From assembly GCF_002885955.2 (NCBI RefSeq), contig NZ_POQS01000003.1, forward strand, positions 282,351 to 346,350: DNA of 64,000 bases. Reading direction: 5' to 3'. Of this stretch, positions 8,466 to 17,216 are shown in pieces (position 1 is the stretch's first letter; every line of letters begins with the position of its first letter). A program made the position numbers and the translations under genes. The notes beneath the pieces are model-generated. The model saw nothing but the letters and a program-made list of their open reading frames with translations. It did not search any database and was not told the DNA's origin. The stretch comes from Achromobacter pulmonis (GTDB lineage Bacteria > Pseudomonadota > Gammaproteobacteria > Burkholderiales > Burkholderiaceae_B).

Positions 8466-9919
8466 CGGACCTCCCCGCCGTCTTGCGCGGCCGCGTCCCA
8501 GCCGCCGCCCAGCGCCTTGTACAGGGCCACCACCGTCAAGGTGGAACGGGTCGCGCTATGGGTCAGCGCCAGCTGGCTGTCGAGCAGGTTGCGCTGTCCG
8601 ACCAGCACCGGCAGATAGTCCGCCGCGCCCTGTTTGTAGGCGGCCTCGGACGCGCGCAGGGCGCGCAGATTGTGTTCGTAGGCGTGCCGCAGTTCGACGT
8701 GGCGGCGCTGTTGCGCGGCCCAGGCGTTGAGCGCGTCGTCGACCTCGTGCCAGGCGCGCAGCACCGTGCGCTGGAAGTCGATGGCGGCTTCCTGCTGGCG
8801 CGCCTCGGTGAGCGCCAGGGTGCTGCGCAGCCTGCCGCCCTCGAAAATGGGCAGGTACAGCGTCGGCCCGACGGTGAACTGGCGCGAAGCCCAGTTGCCC
8901 AGGTCGCTGCCGTGGAAGGATTCGAGGCCCAGGCCGCCGCCCAGCGTCAGGCGCGGGTAGAAGTCCGCCGTGGCCACGCCGACCGCGGCCGTGGCCGCCT
9001 GCAGGCGCGCCTGGGCGCGCTGGATGTCGGGGCGGCGGCGCGCCAGTTCCGACGGCAGGCCCACCGGCACCGCCTGCGGCGGATCGGGCAGCTTGCGGGC
9101 CGGTCCGAGTTCGGCGTCGAGCTCGCGCGGCGCCAGCCCCAGCAGCAAGGCCAGCGCGTTCATGTGCGCGTCGCGCTGCTCGGCCAGCTCGGGCTGCAGC
9201 GCGCGCACCGTGGCCAGCTGGGCGCTGGCCGCGGCGGTGTCGAACTGCGTCGCCACGCCGTTGCGCGCGCGGCTTTCGGCCAGGCGCAGCGCGTGCTCGG
9301 CGATCTTCTCGTTCTGCCGTGCGATATCGATCTGCGCCTGGATGCCGCGCAGCTGCAGGTAATTGCGCGCGATCTCGGCGGCCATGGCCACGCGCACGGC
9401 TTCCTGGTCGTACCAGGCGGCGGCGCGCTCGGCGCCGGCCTGTTCGCGCAGCTTGCGCGCATGTCCCCACAGGTCGATTTCCCACGAGGCGTCGAAGCCG
9501 GCCTGCCAGTAATCGTAGGGCGCTGACGGCGCGCCCAGCGCCACCATCTTGCCGTTCTCGCTGTCGGCCTGCCGCGCATACGAGCCGCCGACGCCGAGCC
9601 GCGGCAATTGCGCCGCGCCCGCGATGCCGAGCTTGGCCCGGCTCTGGGCCACGCGCGCCGCGGCGGCCTGCAGATCCAGGTTGGCCTGCGCGGCGCGGCG
9701 CTGCAGGCTGGACAGGATGGGATCGTCGAGCAGGTCCCACCAGGCGGCCGGCACCGGTTCGCGCCGCAGGGCGGCGGCAAGCGAGCCGGCGTCGCGCGGC
9801 TGCAGGGTCGCGGCGGCGGCGGGATCGGGCGGGGGCTGGAAGGCCGGCCCGACGGAGCAGCCTGTCAGTACCAGGCCGAGGAAGACGGCGGGCGTCCGGG
9901 TGCGGGAAAAACGGATCAT
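8462..9919 (-). CDS. Outer-membrane efflux lipoprotein (NodT/OprM family)
   Basis: An outer-membrane factor that forms the exit duct of the tripartite pump. ATG at 9919 is chosen because it places a lipoprotein signal at the N-terminus with lipobox LTGC (Cys21); an in-frame start at 9982 would bury that signal. Two repeated OEP domains follow, each with long helices, and the spacing fits a trimeric TolC-like channel of 485 residues. It is the first gene of the OMF-MFS-HlyD operon. Regulation is likely through the divergent AraC-type gene at 10151. Confidence 0.92.
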   Translation of the reverse strand: MIRFSRTRTPAVFLGLVLTGCSVGPAFQPPPDPAAAATLQPRDAGSLAAALRREPVPAAWWDLLDDPILSSLQRRAAQANLDLQAAAARVAQSRAKLGIAGAAQLPRLGVGGSYARQADSENGKMVALGAPSAPYDYWQAGFDASWEIDLWGHARKLREQAGAERAAAWYDQEAVRVAMAAEIARNYLQLRGIQAQIDIARQNEKIAEHALRLAESRARNGVATQFDTAAASAQLATVRALQPELAEQRDAHMNALALLLGLAPRELDAELGPARKLPDPPQAVPVGLPSELARRRPDIQRAQARLQAATAAVGVATADFYPRLTLGGGLGLESFHGSDLGNWASRQFTVGPTLYLPIFEGGRLRSTLALTEARQQEAAIDFQRTVLRAWHEVDDALNAWAAQQRRHVELRHAYEHNLRALRASEAAYKQGAADYLPVLVGQRNLLDSQLALTHSATRSTLTVVALYKALGGGWDAAAQDGGEVR

Positions 9920-9972
9920 GGGGCGGACGTAGCGCGGCGGCCGATCGCGCAGGCGGGCCGCCTTGGGGTTGG

Positions 9973-9996
9973 GAGAATGCAAGTATTCTCATTCTC
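9973..9996. promoter_or_regulatory. Fur-like hexamer array upstream of the efflux operon
   Basis: Three copies of the hexamer GAGAAT/ATTCTC occur at 9973-9978, 9985-9990 and 9991-9996, two inverted and two direct. Fur boxes are arrays of GATAAT-like hexamers, so this is similar but carries G in place of T. It lies 54-77 bases upstream of the OMF start. The call is tentative. Confidence 0.35.
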
Positions 9997-10020
9997 TTTT
10001 AGGCTGGCGTCATTCCACGA

Positions 10021-10086
10021 AATGGCCAATGTATTTATCAATCCGGCCATGTCGGCATGGCTGGATCGATAAACAAACTGGCCATC
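10021..10086. promoter_or_regulatory. Long imperfect palindrome in the divergent efflux/AraC intergenic region
   Basis: Arms 10021-10051 and 10056-10086 match at 25 of 31 positions around a 4-base centre. Each arm contains two TGGCC-type half-sites and a TTTATC core. It is centred between the OMF start (9919) and the AraC-family start (10151), the expected place for the operator of the divergent regulator. Confidence 0.6.
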
Positions 10087-10150
10087 GATAGTGATGACGC
10101 CATCGGGCCGCTGCCGTATCGTGGCCGCTATCGCCACCTGTCCGCGCCCC

Positions 10151-10948
10151 ATGCAACCGCAAGAACTTCCCCATTCCTACGCCGAGCCGCACCGGATCGA
10201 CCGGCCCGTGGTCGCGGCCAGCATCTCGCTGGTCACCGAAGGCGGCGAGTACCCCTCGCACAGCCATCGCAAGGCGCAGCTGCTCTACACCGTTTCCGGC
10301 GTCATCACGTGCCAGACCGAGCGCGGGGTCTGGATGGTGCCGCCCGGCTGCGCGGTATGGATTCCGGGCGGCATGATCCATCGCGCCACGCCGTCGGGAA
10401 AAGTCCGCGGCTATGCGTTGTTCGTCGAACCCGACGCCGTCGCGGGCCTGCCGCAGACGTGCTGCAGCCTCGCGGTGTCGGTGCTGCTGCAGGCCCTGAT
10501 AGACCGGGCCTGCGCGCTGCCGCGGCTGTACCTGCCGGAAGGCCCAGAAGGGCGCATCATGGCCGTGCTGCTGGACGAACTGGTAGCCGCGCCGCTGGAG
10601 CAGCTGCATTTGCCGCGGCCCTCGGATGCGCGGCTGGTGAAGCTGGCCGACGCCATACTGGCCGATCCCGCCGACGCCGCCACGCTGCCGCAATGGGCGG
10701 CGCGCATCGGCATGAGCGAACGCAACATGAGCCGGCTGTTCCGCCAGCAGACCGGCATGAGCGTGGGGCGCTGGCGCCATCAATGGCATGTGATCGCGGG
10801 ACTGCAGCGCCTGACCTCGGGGCTGTCGGTGCAGGCCGTGGCCTATGAGCTGGGCTATGACAGCGCCAGCGCTTTCGTGACGATGTTCAAGAAGGCGGTG
10901 GGCAAGCCGCCGGGCCGCTTCCTGGCCGAGCGCACGGGGCCTGCGTGA
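10151..10948 (+). CDS. AraC-family transcriptional regulator with cupin sensor
   Basis: A 265-residue regulator. The N-terminal half is a cupin-like sensor (PSHSHRKAQLLYTVSG, then PPGCAVWIPGGMIHRA) and the C-terminal 100 residues hold two helix-turn-helix motifs (LPQWAARIGMSERNMSRLFR and VQAVAYELGYDSASAFVTMF). ATG 10151 is chosen because the cupin begins right after it; an upstream in-frame start at 10091 would add an unstructured stretch and reach the palindrome. It is divergent from the tripartite efflux operon, so local control of efflux is the likely job. Confidence 0.88.
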   Translation: MQPQELPHSYAEPHRIDRPVVAASISLVTEGGEYPSHSHRKAQLLYTVSGVITCQTERGVWMVPPGCAVWIPGGMIHRATPSGKVRGYALFVEPDAVAGLPQTCCSLAVSVLLQALIDRACALPRLYLPEGPEGRIMAVLLDELVAAPLEQLHLPRPSDARLVKLADAILADPADAATLPQWAARIGMSERNMSRLFRQQTGMSVGRWRHQWHVIAGLQRLTSGLSVQAVAYELGYDSASAFVTMFKKAVGKPPGRFLAERTGPA

Positions 10949-10958
10949 ACGCGAATCG

Positions 10959-10987
10959 TTGACATCCAAACGTCCCCTTTTTAATAT
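10959..10987 (+). promoter_or_regulatory. Sigma70-type promoter of the MFS gene
   Basis: TTGACA at 10959-10964, a 17-base spacer, and TAATAT at 10982-10987. The predicted start of transcription is near 10994, about 40 bases before the MFS start codon. Confidence 0.65.
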
Positions 10988-11005
10988 AACAAGACAATTC
11001 TTGTT
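10988..11005. promoter_or_regulatory. Palindromic operator at the MFS transcription start
   Basis: AACAAGA-CAAT-TCTTGTT, two perfect 7-base arms immediately after the -10 box, where a bound repressor would block initiation. The cognate regulator is not known; the AraC gene upstream or the IclR gene beyond the transporter are the local candidates. Confidence 0.5.
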
Positions 11006-11033
11006 TTATTAATCATTGCCTGGGGAGGGCGCC

Positions 11034-12473
11034 ATGCCTGAGCAAGCGGGAAGCTGGGGGGATGTGCTCTCCGGCAGGAATCTGGCGCGCTCCGTCGCCC
11101 TGTCGGGCGGCGTCGCGCTGCATGCCATCAACATCTACATCGCCACCACCGTGCTGCCGTCGGTGGTGCGTGAAATCGGCGGCCTGGACCTGTACGCGTG
11201 GAACACGACGCTGTTCGTGGTGGCCTCGATCCTCGGCTCGGCGCTGACGGCCAAGCTGCTGGCCGCGGCCGGTTCGCGCGGCGCCTATGCGATCGCCGCG
11301 CTGTGCTTCGTCGCGGGCAGCCTGGTCTGCGCGCTGGCGCCCAGCATGCCTTTGATGCTGTTCGGCCGCACGCTGCAAGGGCTGGGAGGCGGGTTCCTGT
11401 TCGCGCTCTGCTACGCCATGATCTACGCGGTGTTCGAGCCGCGGCTGTGGCCCAGGGCGATGGCGCTGATCTCGGGCATGTGGGGCGTGGCCACGCTGCT
11501 GGGGCCCGCGGTGGGCGGCGTGTTCGCGGAAATGGACGCCTGGCGGGCGGCGTTCGGCATGCTGGCGCCGGCCACGGTGCTGTACCTCCTGCTGGTCTGG
11601 CGCGTGATGCCGGCGCGCAACCGCGACGCCGCGGCCCGCGCCGGCAGGCTGCCGCTGGCGCAGTTGCTGTTGCTGACTGCGGCGGTGCTGGCTGTCAGCG
11701 TCGGCAGCGCCTCGCCGGACGCGCGCTGGAACTTCGCCGGCCTGGCGCTGGCGGCGGCGCTGGTCGCGCTGCTGGTGCGCAGGGAATTCACCAGCAAGAC
11801 GCTGCTGCTGCCCAGGGGCGCGCTGCGCCTGGACTCGCCGCTGCTGGCCTTGTACCTGACCATCGGCCTGCTGGTGGTGGGCATGACCAGCGAAACCTTC
11901 GTGCCGTACTTCCTGCAGACCCTGCATGCGCAGACGCCGCTGGTGTCCGGCTACCTCGCCGCGCTGATGGCCGCGGGCTGGACCGTGTCGGAAATCTGGA
12001 GTTCGGGCTGGCAGGGCAGCGCCATCCGCCGCGCCATCGTCGCCGGCCCGGTATTGGTGCTGGCAGGCATGGTGGCGCTGGCGCTGAGCCTGCCGCTGCA
12101 CGCGCAGGGCGATTGGCGGGTGCTGGGGTGGATCGGCCTGGGCCTGGCGCTGGTGGGTTTCGGCATCGGCCTGGGATGGCCGCACCTGCTGACGCGGATA
12201 CTGCAGGTCTCACCCGCCGACGACCAGGACGCCGCCGCCACGTCGATCACCACGGTGCAGCTTTTCGCCACCGCGCTGGGCTCGGCGCTGGCCGGCATGC
12301 TGGCCAACCTGGGCGGCTTGAACTCGCCCGGCGGAATCGCGGGAACCTCGGGCGCGGCGTGGTGGCTGTTCGCGGTGCTGGCGGCGGCGCCGCTGTTGGC
12401 GGTGTTCAGCGCGGCGGCTGCCGCTAGACCCCTTCAGGCAGCAGCTGAGCCAGCGCCTCATGCATCGTCCTGA
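11034..12473 (+). CDS. MFS transporter
   Basis: A 479-residue major facilitator with about 14 hydrophobic segments (N-terminal helix includes LHAINIYIATTVLPSVV; motif FGRTLQGLGGGFLFALC in helix 4-5), resembling DHA2-type exporters. ATG 11034 is preferred, with GGGGAGGGC directly upstream, over an in-frame TTG at 11016. Its 3' end overlaps the convergent IclR-family gene by 50 bases. A strong promoter with a palindromic operator precedes it. Substrate unknown. Confidence 0.85.
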   Translation: MPEQAGSWGDVLSGRNLARSVALSGGVALHAINIYIATTVLPSVVREIGGLDLYAWNTTLFVVASILGSALTAKLLAAAGSRGAYAIAALCFVAGSLVCALAPSMPLMLFGRTLQGLGGGFLFALCYAMIYAVFEPRLWPRAMALISGMWGVATLLGPAVGGVFAEMDAWRAAFGMLAPATVLYLLLVWRVMPARNRDAAARAGRLPLAQLLLLTAAVLAVSVGSASPDARWNFAGLALAAALVALLVRREFTSKTLLLPRGALRLDSPLLALYLTIGLLVVGMTSETFVPYFLQTLHAQTPLVSGYLAALMAAGWTVSEIWSSGWQGSAIRRAIVAGPVLVLAGMVALALSLPLHAQGDWRVLGWIGLGLALVGFGIGLGWPHLLTRILQVSPADDQDAAATSITTVQLFATALGSALAGMLANLGGLNSPGGIAGTSGAAWWLFAVLAAAPLLAVFSAAAAARPLQAAAEPAPHASS

Positions 12474-13194
12474 CCAGGAACAGCTGGCGTTCGGCGCCCA
12501 TGCGGCTCAGGGGCGCGGCCACGCTGATCGCGGCCAGCACGTCGCGGTCGGCGGCGGCGATGGCCACGCCGACGGCCAGGGTGTCGGTGGCGACGTGATT
12601 GCCCACCACCGACCAGCCGCGCTGGCGCGTGGCTTCCAGCAGCATGGCCAGGCGCTTGGGCGACATGCCGCCATAGCCGCCCAGCGCGGCCGCGTTCGAG
12701 GCGATGATCGCCGCCGCCTCGTCGCGCGGCAGCGAGGCCAGCAGGGCCAGGCCGGCCGCGCCCACGCCCAGCGGCTGGCGCCGGCCGACCTCGACCGCCA
12801 GCACCTGGATTGGAAAACTGCCGATGCGCCGCGCGATGCAGCGGGACTGCGTGCCTTCGCGCACGACGGCGAACGCGGTGTCGCCGGAGATATCGCTGAT
12901 CCGCCGCAATAGCGGGTCCAGCCGCAGGGCGAGGTCATGGACGGGCGCGTCGTCGAGCATGCGCCGGATGGAAGGCCCGGGCACATACAGGTAGCGGCCG
13001 CGCCGGGCCGCGTAGCCTGCGGCCAGCAGCGTGCCCAGCAGCCGGTAGACGGTGGCCCGCTCCAGCGCGCAGGCCCGCATGATCTGCGCGACGCGCACGC
13101 CGTCGCGAGCGTTGCGCCATATGTATTCCAGCACGCGCAGGCCGCGCTGCAAGGAGCGGTTGCCCTCGTCCGGGAATGGCGGCCTGTCAGTCAT
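12424..13194 (-). CDS. IclR-family transcriptional regulator
   Basis: A 256-residue IclR regulator with an N-terminal winged helix (residues about 15-75, LRVLEYIWRNARDGVRVAQI then RATVYRLLGTLLAAGYAAR) and a C-terminal effector domain (SGDTAFAVVREGTQSRCIAR, PLGVGAAGLALLASLP). It is divergent from the alpha/beta hydrolase at 13366 and convergent with the MFS gene, either of which it may control. IclR proteins commonly respond to small aromatic or aliphatic acids. Confidence 0.88.
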   Translation of the reverse strand: MTDRPPFPDEGNRSLQRGLRVLEYIWRNARDGVRVAQIMRACALERATVYRLLGTLLAAGYAARRGRYLYVPGPSIRRMLDDAPVHDLALRLDPLLRRISDISGDTAFAVVREGTQSRCIARRIGSFPIQVLAVEVGRRQPLGVGAAGLALLASLPRDEAAAIIASNAAALGGYGGMSPKRLAMLLEATRQRGWSVVGNHVATDTLAVGVAIAAADRDVLAAISVAAPLSRMGAERQLFLVRTMHEALAQLLPEGV

Positions 13195-13365
13195 CTGTGG
13201 GATTCATCGACTCAAATCGTCCGGTAGCCGGACATTGTAGCCCTGGGGCGCGCCCGATTCCGGGAAACTCGTGCCGCTTTTGCAAGAGGGCCGACAGGCC
13301 CCATCCAACGACAGGGAGACACATCATGCATAGTCGTAGTTCAAACGCTGCCGGGAGCCGTGGCC

Positions 13366-14178
13366 ATGAATCGTAGAAGCTGGATGCACAGCGTGGGCGC
13401 GGCGACGCTCGCGACCGTCGCCGCCGGCAGCCAGGCGCAGACGCAAACCGCCGCGGCGGGCGCGGCCAAGCCGGCCACGTTCGTGCTGGTCCATGGCGCC
13501 TGGCATGGCGGCTGGTGCTGGCAGCGCGTGGCCGCGCTGCTGCAGGCGCAGGGACACCGCGTGTACGCGCCCACGCTGACTGGCCTGGCCGATCGTTCGC
13601 ACCTGTTCAGCCCGGCGCTGAACCTGCGCACCCACATCGACGACGTGGCCAACCTGATCCGCTGGGACGACCTGGACCAAGTCGTGCTTTGCGGCCACTC
13701 GTATGGCGGCATGGTGATCAGCGGCGTCACGCAGGAACTGCAGCCGCGCATCAAGGCGCTGGTGTACCTGGACGCCTTCGTCGCGGAGCCGGGCGTCTCC
13801 CTGCTGGACCTGTCGGGCGCCGCCGTGCGCGAACGCATCGCCGGGCTGGTCGGGGCGGACAGACAGATCGCGCCGACGCCGTCGCGGCTCTTCATGGTCA
13901 ACGAAGCGGACCAGGCCTGGGTGGACGCCAAGTGCACGCCCCAGCCCTACCAGACCTTCATCGACACCCTGCCGGCCACCGACGCCATCCTGCGCGTGCC
14001 CACGCGGCATTTCGTGCGCGCGGCCAAGTACGACTCCGAGTCGTTCCGCAAGCAGGCCGCCAAGCTGCGCGCGCAGCAGGGCTGGCATCTGACCGACCTG
14101 CCGCACGGCCATGACCTGATGCTGGACGCGCCGGCCGACGTAGCGCGCATTCTGCTGGCCGCATCGGCGCAGTCGTAG
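13366..14178 (+). CDS. Secreted alpha/beta hydrolase (esterase-like)
   Basis: A 270-residue alpha/beta hydrolase behind a signal sequence that starts MNRRSWMHSVGAATLATVAA, possibly Tat-type. The oxyanion segment VLVHGAWHGGWCW and nucleophile elbow GHSYGGM are clear, and a C-terminal HGHDLMLD supplies the catalytic histidine. The pattern resembles the plant methylesterase/hydroxynitrile lyase group. ATG 13366 sits 8 bases after GGGAG; an in-frame GTG at 13360 is possible. It is divergent from the IclR regulator. Confidence 0.85.
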   Translation: MNRRSWMHSVGAATLATVAAGSQAQTQTAAAGAAKPATFVLVHGAWHGGWCWQRVAALLQAQGHRVYAPTLTGLADRSHLFSPALNLRTHIDDVANLIRWDDLDQVVLCGHSYGGMVISGVTQELQPRIKALVYLDAFVAEPGVSLLDLSGAAVRERIAGLVGADRQIAPTPSRLFMVNEADQAWVDAKCTPQPYQTFIDTLPATDAILRVPTRHFVRAAKYDSESFRKQAAKLRAQQGWHLTDLPHGHDLMLDAPADVARILLAASAQS

Positions 14179-14189
14179 CGCCGGGCGAC

Positions 14190-14219
14190 GGGCCCGGCGC
14201 GGCCGGGTCCGTTGTTTTG
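14190..14219 (+). terminator. Probable terminator of the hydrolase gene
   Basis: GC-rich hairpin with 8 of 9 paired bases (arms 14190-14198 and 14202-14210), followed by GTTGTTTTG, starting 12 bases after the stop codon. Confidence 0.55.
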
Positions 14220-14375
14220 TTATCGAAAATAGAACAGTGAGATCATTTTTTAACGGCTAGCGCGTTATTGATGCATTTCTTATGCTTGTCGCATGTTTCA
14301 AGAGTGGGCTGATTGCTGCCCGCCCCATGACGAACCGAGGGCCCGCCGCGGGCCGCCAAGCACAGAGAGAACCGC

Positions 14376-14966
14376 ATGAAGAAAACCTACGCCGCCTATC
14401 TTGCCGCCGCCGTCGTGGCGCTGGGCAGCCTGACCGCCCAGGCCGCCCCGGTCGACTACCAGATCGACCCGACCCACACCGAGGTCGTGGTGACCTGGGA
14501 CCACCTGGGCTTTTCCAAGCCCACCGCCCATGCCGGCGGCATCACCGGCGTGGTCCGCTACGACGCGGCCCGGCCGTCGAATTCCTCGGTCGACCTGCGC
14601 GTGCCGGTGCCGCAGTTCACGTCGCATGTGGCCAAGCTGGACGAGATGTTCCAGAGCGCCGAATTCTTCGAGGCCGCCAAGTATCCCGACATCCAGTTCA
14701 AGAGCACCTCGGTGACCGACCAGGGCGACGGCAGGCTGCAGATCAAGGGCGTGCTGCGCGTGAAGGGCGTCGAGAAGCCCGTGGTGCTGCAGGCGCGCCA
14801 GAACAAGCAGGGCGTGCATCCGATGCTGGAGCGCCCCGCCATCGGCTTCGACGCCACCACGACCCTCAAGCGCAGCGATTTCGGCGTGGACGCGTTCGCG
14901 CCGGCCGTCAGCGACGAGGTCCAGCTGCGCATCACCATCGAGGCCGTCGCCGACGCGGCGCGCTGA
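14376..14966 (+). CDS. YceI-family periplasmic lipocalin-like protein
   Basis: A 196-residue YceI protein, a beta-barrel that in characterised members binds an isoprenoid lipid. A Sec signal peptide ends at TAQA (about residue 23). The mature protein opens with the family hallmark YQIDPTHTEVVVTWDHLGFS and includes FEAAKYPDIQFKST and the C-terminal GFDATTTLKRSDFGV. The ATG at 14376 follows AGAGAGAA. The 200 bases upstream contain only AT-rich promoter-like sequence. Role in Bordetella is not established. Confidence 0.92.
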   Translation: MKKTYAAYLAAAVVALGSLTAQAAPVDYQIDPTHTEVVVTWDHLGFSKPTAHAGGITGVVRYDAARPSNSSVDLRVPVPQFTSHVAKLDEMFQSAEFFEAAKYPDIQFKSTSVTDQGDGRLQIKGVLRVKGVEKPVVLQARQNKQGVHPMLERPAIGFDATTTLKRSDFGVDAFAPAVSDEVQLRITIEAVADAAR

Positions 14967-15017
14967 GGCCCGGCGCGGGCTGCGCTCGCGGTCCGCGGTT
15001 TTCGAGGAAGCAAAAAA

Positions 15018-16211
15018 ATGCAAACCACCAGACGTGAAATGATGATCGGCAGCCTGAGCATGATGGCGGGCGGCCTGCTGGCGGCGTCGGCCGTCCCGGC
15101 CGCCGCCGCCGCCGCGCCGGCCGGGGGCGCAGCCGGCGCCTACAAGGCCGGCAGCGCGGAAAAGAAGCTGGACATCATCAATCTCTACGACCTAGAGGAA
15201 GAGGCCCGCAAGATCATCCCGGTGCCGCAGTTCAGCTACATCAGCAGCGGTTCGGGCGATGAATGGACGCTGCGCGAGAACGTGCGCTCGTTCGACGACC
15301 ACGCCATCATGCCGCGTTATCTGGCCGGCGTGAAGCAGCCCGACACGCGCACCACGCTGCTGGGCTCGCCGGTCGACATTCCCATTTTCGTGCCGCCGAT
15401 GGCCGCGCACGGCCTGGCCCATGCGACGGCCGAGCTCGGCACGGCGAAGGGGGCGGCCGACGCCGGCGCGCTCTTCACCGCCCAGACGCTGGCCAACGTG
15501 CCGCTGGCGGAGATGGCCAGGGTCAGCAAGGGGCCGAAGTGGTTCCAGCTGTACTTCACCAAGGACATGGGCGTGAACCGCGAGCTGATCGCGCGCGCCA
15601 AGGCCATGGGCGCGACCGCCATCGTCTTCACCGTCGACCTGGAATGGTCGGGCAACCGCGAGTCGGATCGCCGCACCGGCTTCAAGTTTCCCGCCACGCT
15701 GCCGTTTCCCAACGTGCCGAACGCGCCCAAGGGCGCGACCCTGGCCGAGCTGTTCACCATCTTCAAGCGCGACCTGGATTTCGCCGACCTGGAGTTCATC
15801 GTCAAGGAGTCGGGCCTGCCGGTGGTGGTCAAGGGAATCCAGTCCCCCGCCAACGCCAAGGAGGCCGTCAGCGCCGGGGCCGCGGCGATCCAGGTGTCCA
15901 ATCACGGAGGGCGCCAGCTGGACGCGGTGCCGGGCGCCTTCACCACGCTGCCCGGCGTGGTGGACGCAGTCGGGCACAAGGTGCCGGTGTACCTGGACGG
16001 CGGCGTCAGGCGCGGCGTGCACGTGTTCAAGGCGCTCGCCATGGGCGCCAGCGCCGTGGCGGTCGGCCGGCCCGTGCTCTACGGCCTGGCCATGGGCGGC
16101 GCGGCGGGCGTGACCTCGGTGCTGAACACCTTGAAGTACGAGCTGGAGCTGAGCATGAAGCTTGCCGGCACCGCGACCATCAAGGACATCAACCGCACGT
16201 ACCTCGCCTGA
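15018..16211 (+). CDS. FMN-dependent alpha-hydroxyacid oxidase/dehydrogenase, exported
   Basis: A 397-residue member of the lactate/glycolate/mandelate oxidase family, which oxidises 2-hydroxy acids to 2-keto acids through FMN. The catalytic histidine is H296 in QVSNHGGRQLD; YLDGGVRRG and GASAVAVGRPVLYG supply FMN-phosphate contacts. The N-terminus (TTRREMMIGSL plus a hydrophobic, alanine-rich stretch) looks like a Tat signal, which suits a protein exported folded with its flavin. The gene lies 51 bases after yceI and ends at a strong hairpin. The electron acceptor is unknown. Confidence 0.88.
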   Translation: MQTTRREMMIGSLSMMAGGLLAASAVPAAAAAAPAGGAAGAYKAGSAEKKLDIINLYDLEEEARKIIPVPQFSYISSGSGDEWTLRENVRSFDDHAIMPRYLAGVKQPDTRTTLLGSPVDIPIFVPPMAAHGLAHATAELGTAKGAADAGALFTAQTLANVPLAEMARVSKGPKWFQLYFTKDMGVNRELIARAKAMGATAIVFTVDLEWSGNRESDRRTGFKFPATLPFPNVPNAPKGATLAELFTIFKRDLDFADLEFIVKESGLPVVVKGIQSPANAKEAVSAGAAAIQVSNHGGRQLDAVPGAFTTLPGVVDAVGHKVPVYLDGGVRRGVHVFKALAMGASAVAVGRPVLYGLAMGGAAGVTSVLNTLKYELELSMKLAGTATIKDINRTYLA

Positions 16212-16233
16212 CCGTCCTGCCGGCGGCGAAAAA

Positions 16234-16254
16234 AAAGGGGCCCGCGGCCCCTTT
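16234..16254. terminator. Bidirectional terminator
   Basis: Perfect 9-base arms AAAGGGGCC/GGCCCCTTT around CGC, with A-tracts on one side giving U-tracts in the minus-strand transcript. It sits between convergent genes ending at 16211 and 16275. Confidence 0.8.
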
Positions 16255-16274
16255 GCTATTACCTTGCCATTGCT

Positions 16275-17114
16275 TCAGGCGGACTGTCGCGCCGCGGCGT
16301 CCTGGTGCTGTTCGAGCAGCAGGCTCAGCGTATTGAGGAACAGGTCCAGGCCGAGAATGCCCAGGCCGATGGTCGACAGCACCGTATTGCCGGCCGCGTC
16401 CTTGATGACGACCTTCTCGCTCCAGGCGTTGAGGTCGACGTTGCGCAGGCTGGACAGCGGCACCTTCCGGCCCTGCACTTCCAGCGCATCGCGCGTCATG
16501 ACGATGGGCTGCGTGGTGATGTTCAGGAACTTGCCGCTCACGCGCTTGCGCCACACCTGTCCGGTGCTGATGTAGTTGAAGGTGACGGCGCCGCCGCGGG
16601 CCAGCGTCTCCAGCACGACGGGCTGGCGCTCGCGCAGGTAGAGTTCGCGGAACAGCTGCTGGAAGTCCATGTAGCCCGACAGGTGCTGGCTGATCCACTT
16701 GAAGGGTTCGCCCGCGTTGCGGCGATAGGCCAGGTTGGTGGCCATGCCGCTCATCACGGTCTGGCCGGAGCTGAACAGGTACAGGTCTTCGATTTCGGTA
16801 AACGGGGTGTACTGCCTCTGCGAGCCGACGATCTGCGCGACGCCGTTTTCATAGACCTCGTAGCTCGGCTGGCGCAGCTTCTTCTGCCACACGCTGGCGG
16901 CCAGTCCGCACACGCCGCAGAAGGCCAGGAAACCGGCGGTGCCGAAGAAAAGCGGGGGATTCTTCTGCGGAGCGATGGTGCTCAGGTAGACGACGAAGCC
17001 GGCCAATGCAAGGCACACGATGCCCAGCACCACCAGGAAATAAACGAAGAATTTTCCGTGGCGGAAAGTCTTGATCAGCTCGCCCGTCGCAGGCTGAGAG
17101 TGTTGTGTTGCCAT
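16275..17114 (-). CDS. Inner-membrane protein of unknown function
   Basis: A 279-residue protein with two N-terminal membrane helices (about residues 24-46 and 58-78), then a cytoplasmic domain of beta character (YEVYENGVAQIVGSQRQYTP) and a C-terminal hydrophobic segment (LGILGLDLFLNTLSLLLEQ). The arrangement resembles DUF6585-type PH-like membrane proteins, a tentative match. ATG 17114 is chosen because AAGGA is 10 bases upstream; the ATG at 17123 lies almost on that site. No operon partner is evident. Confidence 0.7.
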   Translation of the reverse strand: MATQHSQPATGELIKTFRHGKFFVYFLVVLGIVCLALAGFVVYLSTIAPQKNPPLFFGTAGFLAFCGVCGLAASVWQKKLRQPSYEVYENGVAQIVGSQRQYTPFTEIEDLYLFSSGQTVMSGMATNLAYRRNAGEPFKWISQHLSGYMDFQQLFRELYLRERQPVVLETLARGGAVTFNYISTGQVWRKRVSGKFLNITTQPIVMTRDALEVQGRKVPLSSLRNVDLNAWSEKVVIKDAAGNTVLSTIGLGILGLDLFLNTLSLLLEQHQDAAARQSA

Positions 17115-17216
17115 TACTGCCATATCCTTGTTTTTAGAGAGCGGTACGTCCTTCGGCCTGGGCAGGAAGCCCGCCGCGGACTGCGCCGATTGTAGAGGAA
17201 GCGGCTGGCGCGCGTT

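Noticed and set aside
6942..8618. 558-codon plus-strand frame across the EmrB-like gene
   Set aside because: Antisense shadow of a 14-helix transporter; the product is Gln/Arg/His-rich and has no fold signature.
13325..13375. Short upstream frame before the alpha/beta hydrolase (MHSRSS...)
   Set aside because: Only 16 codons, overlaps the real start, and shows no coding bias.
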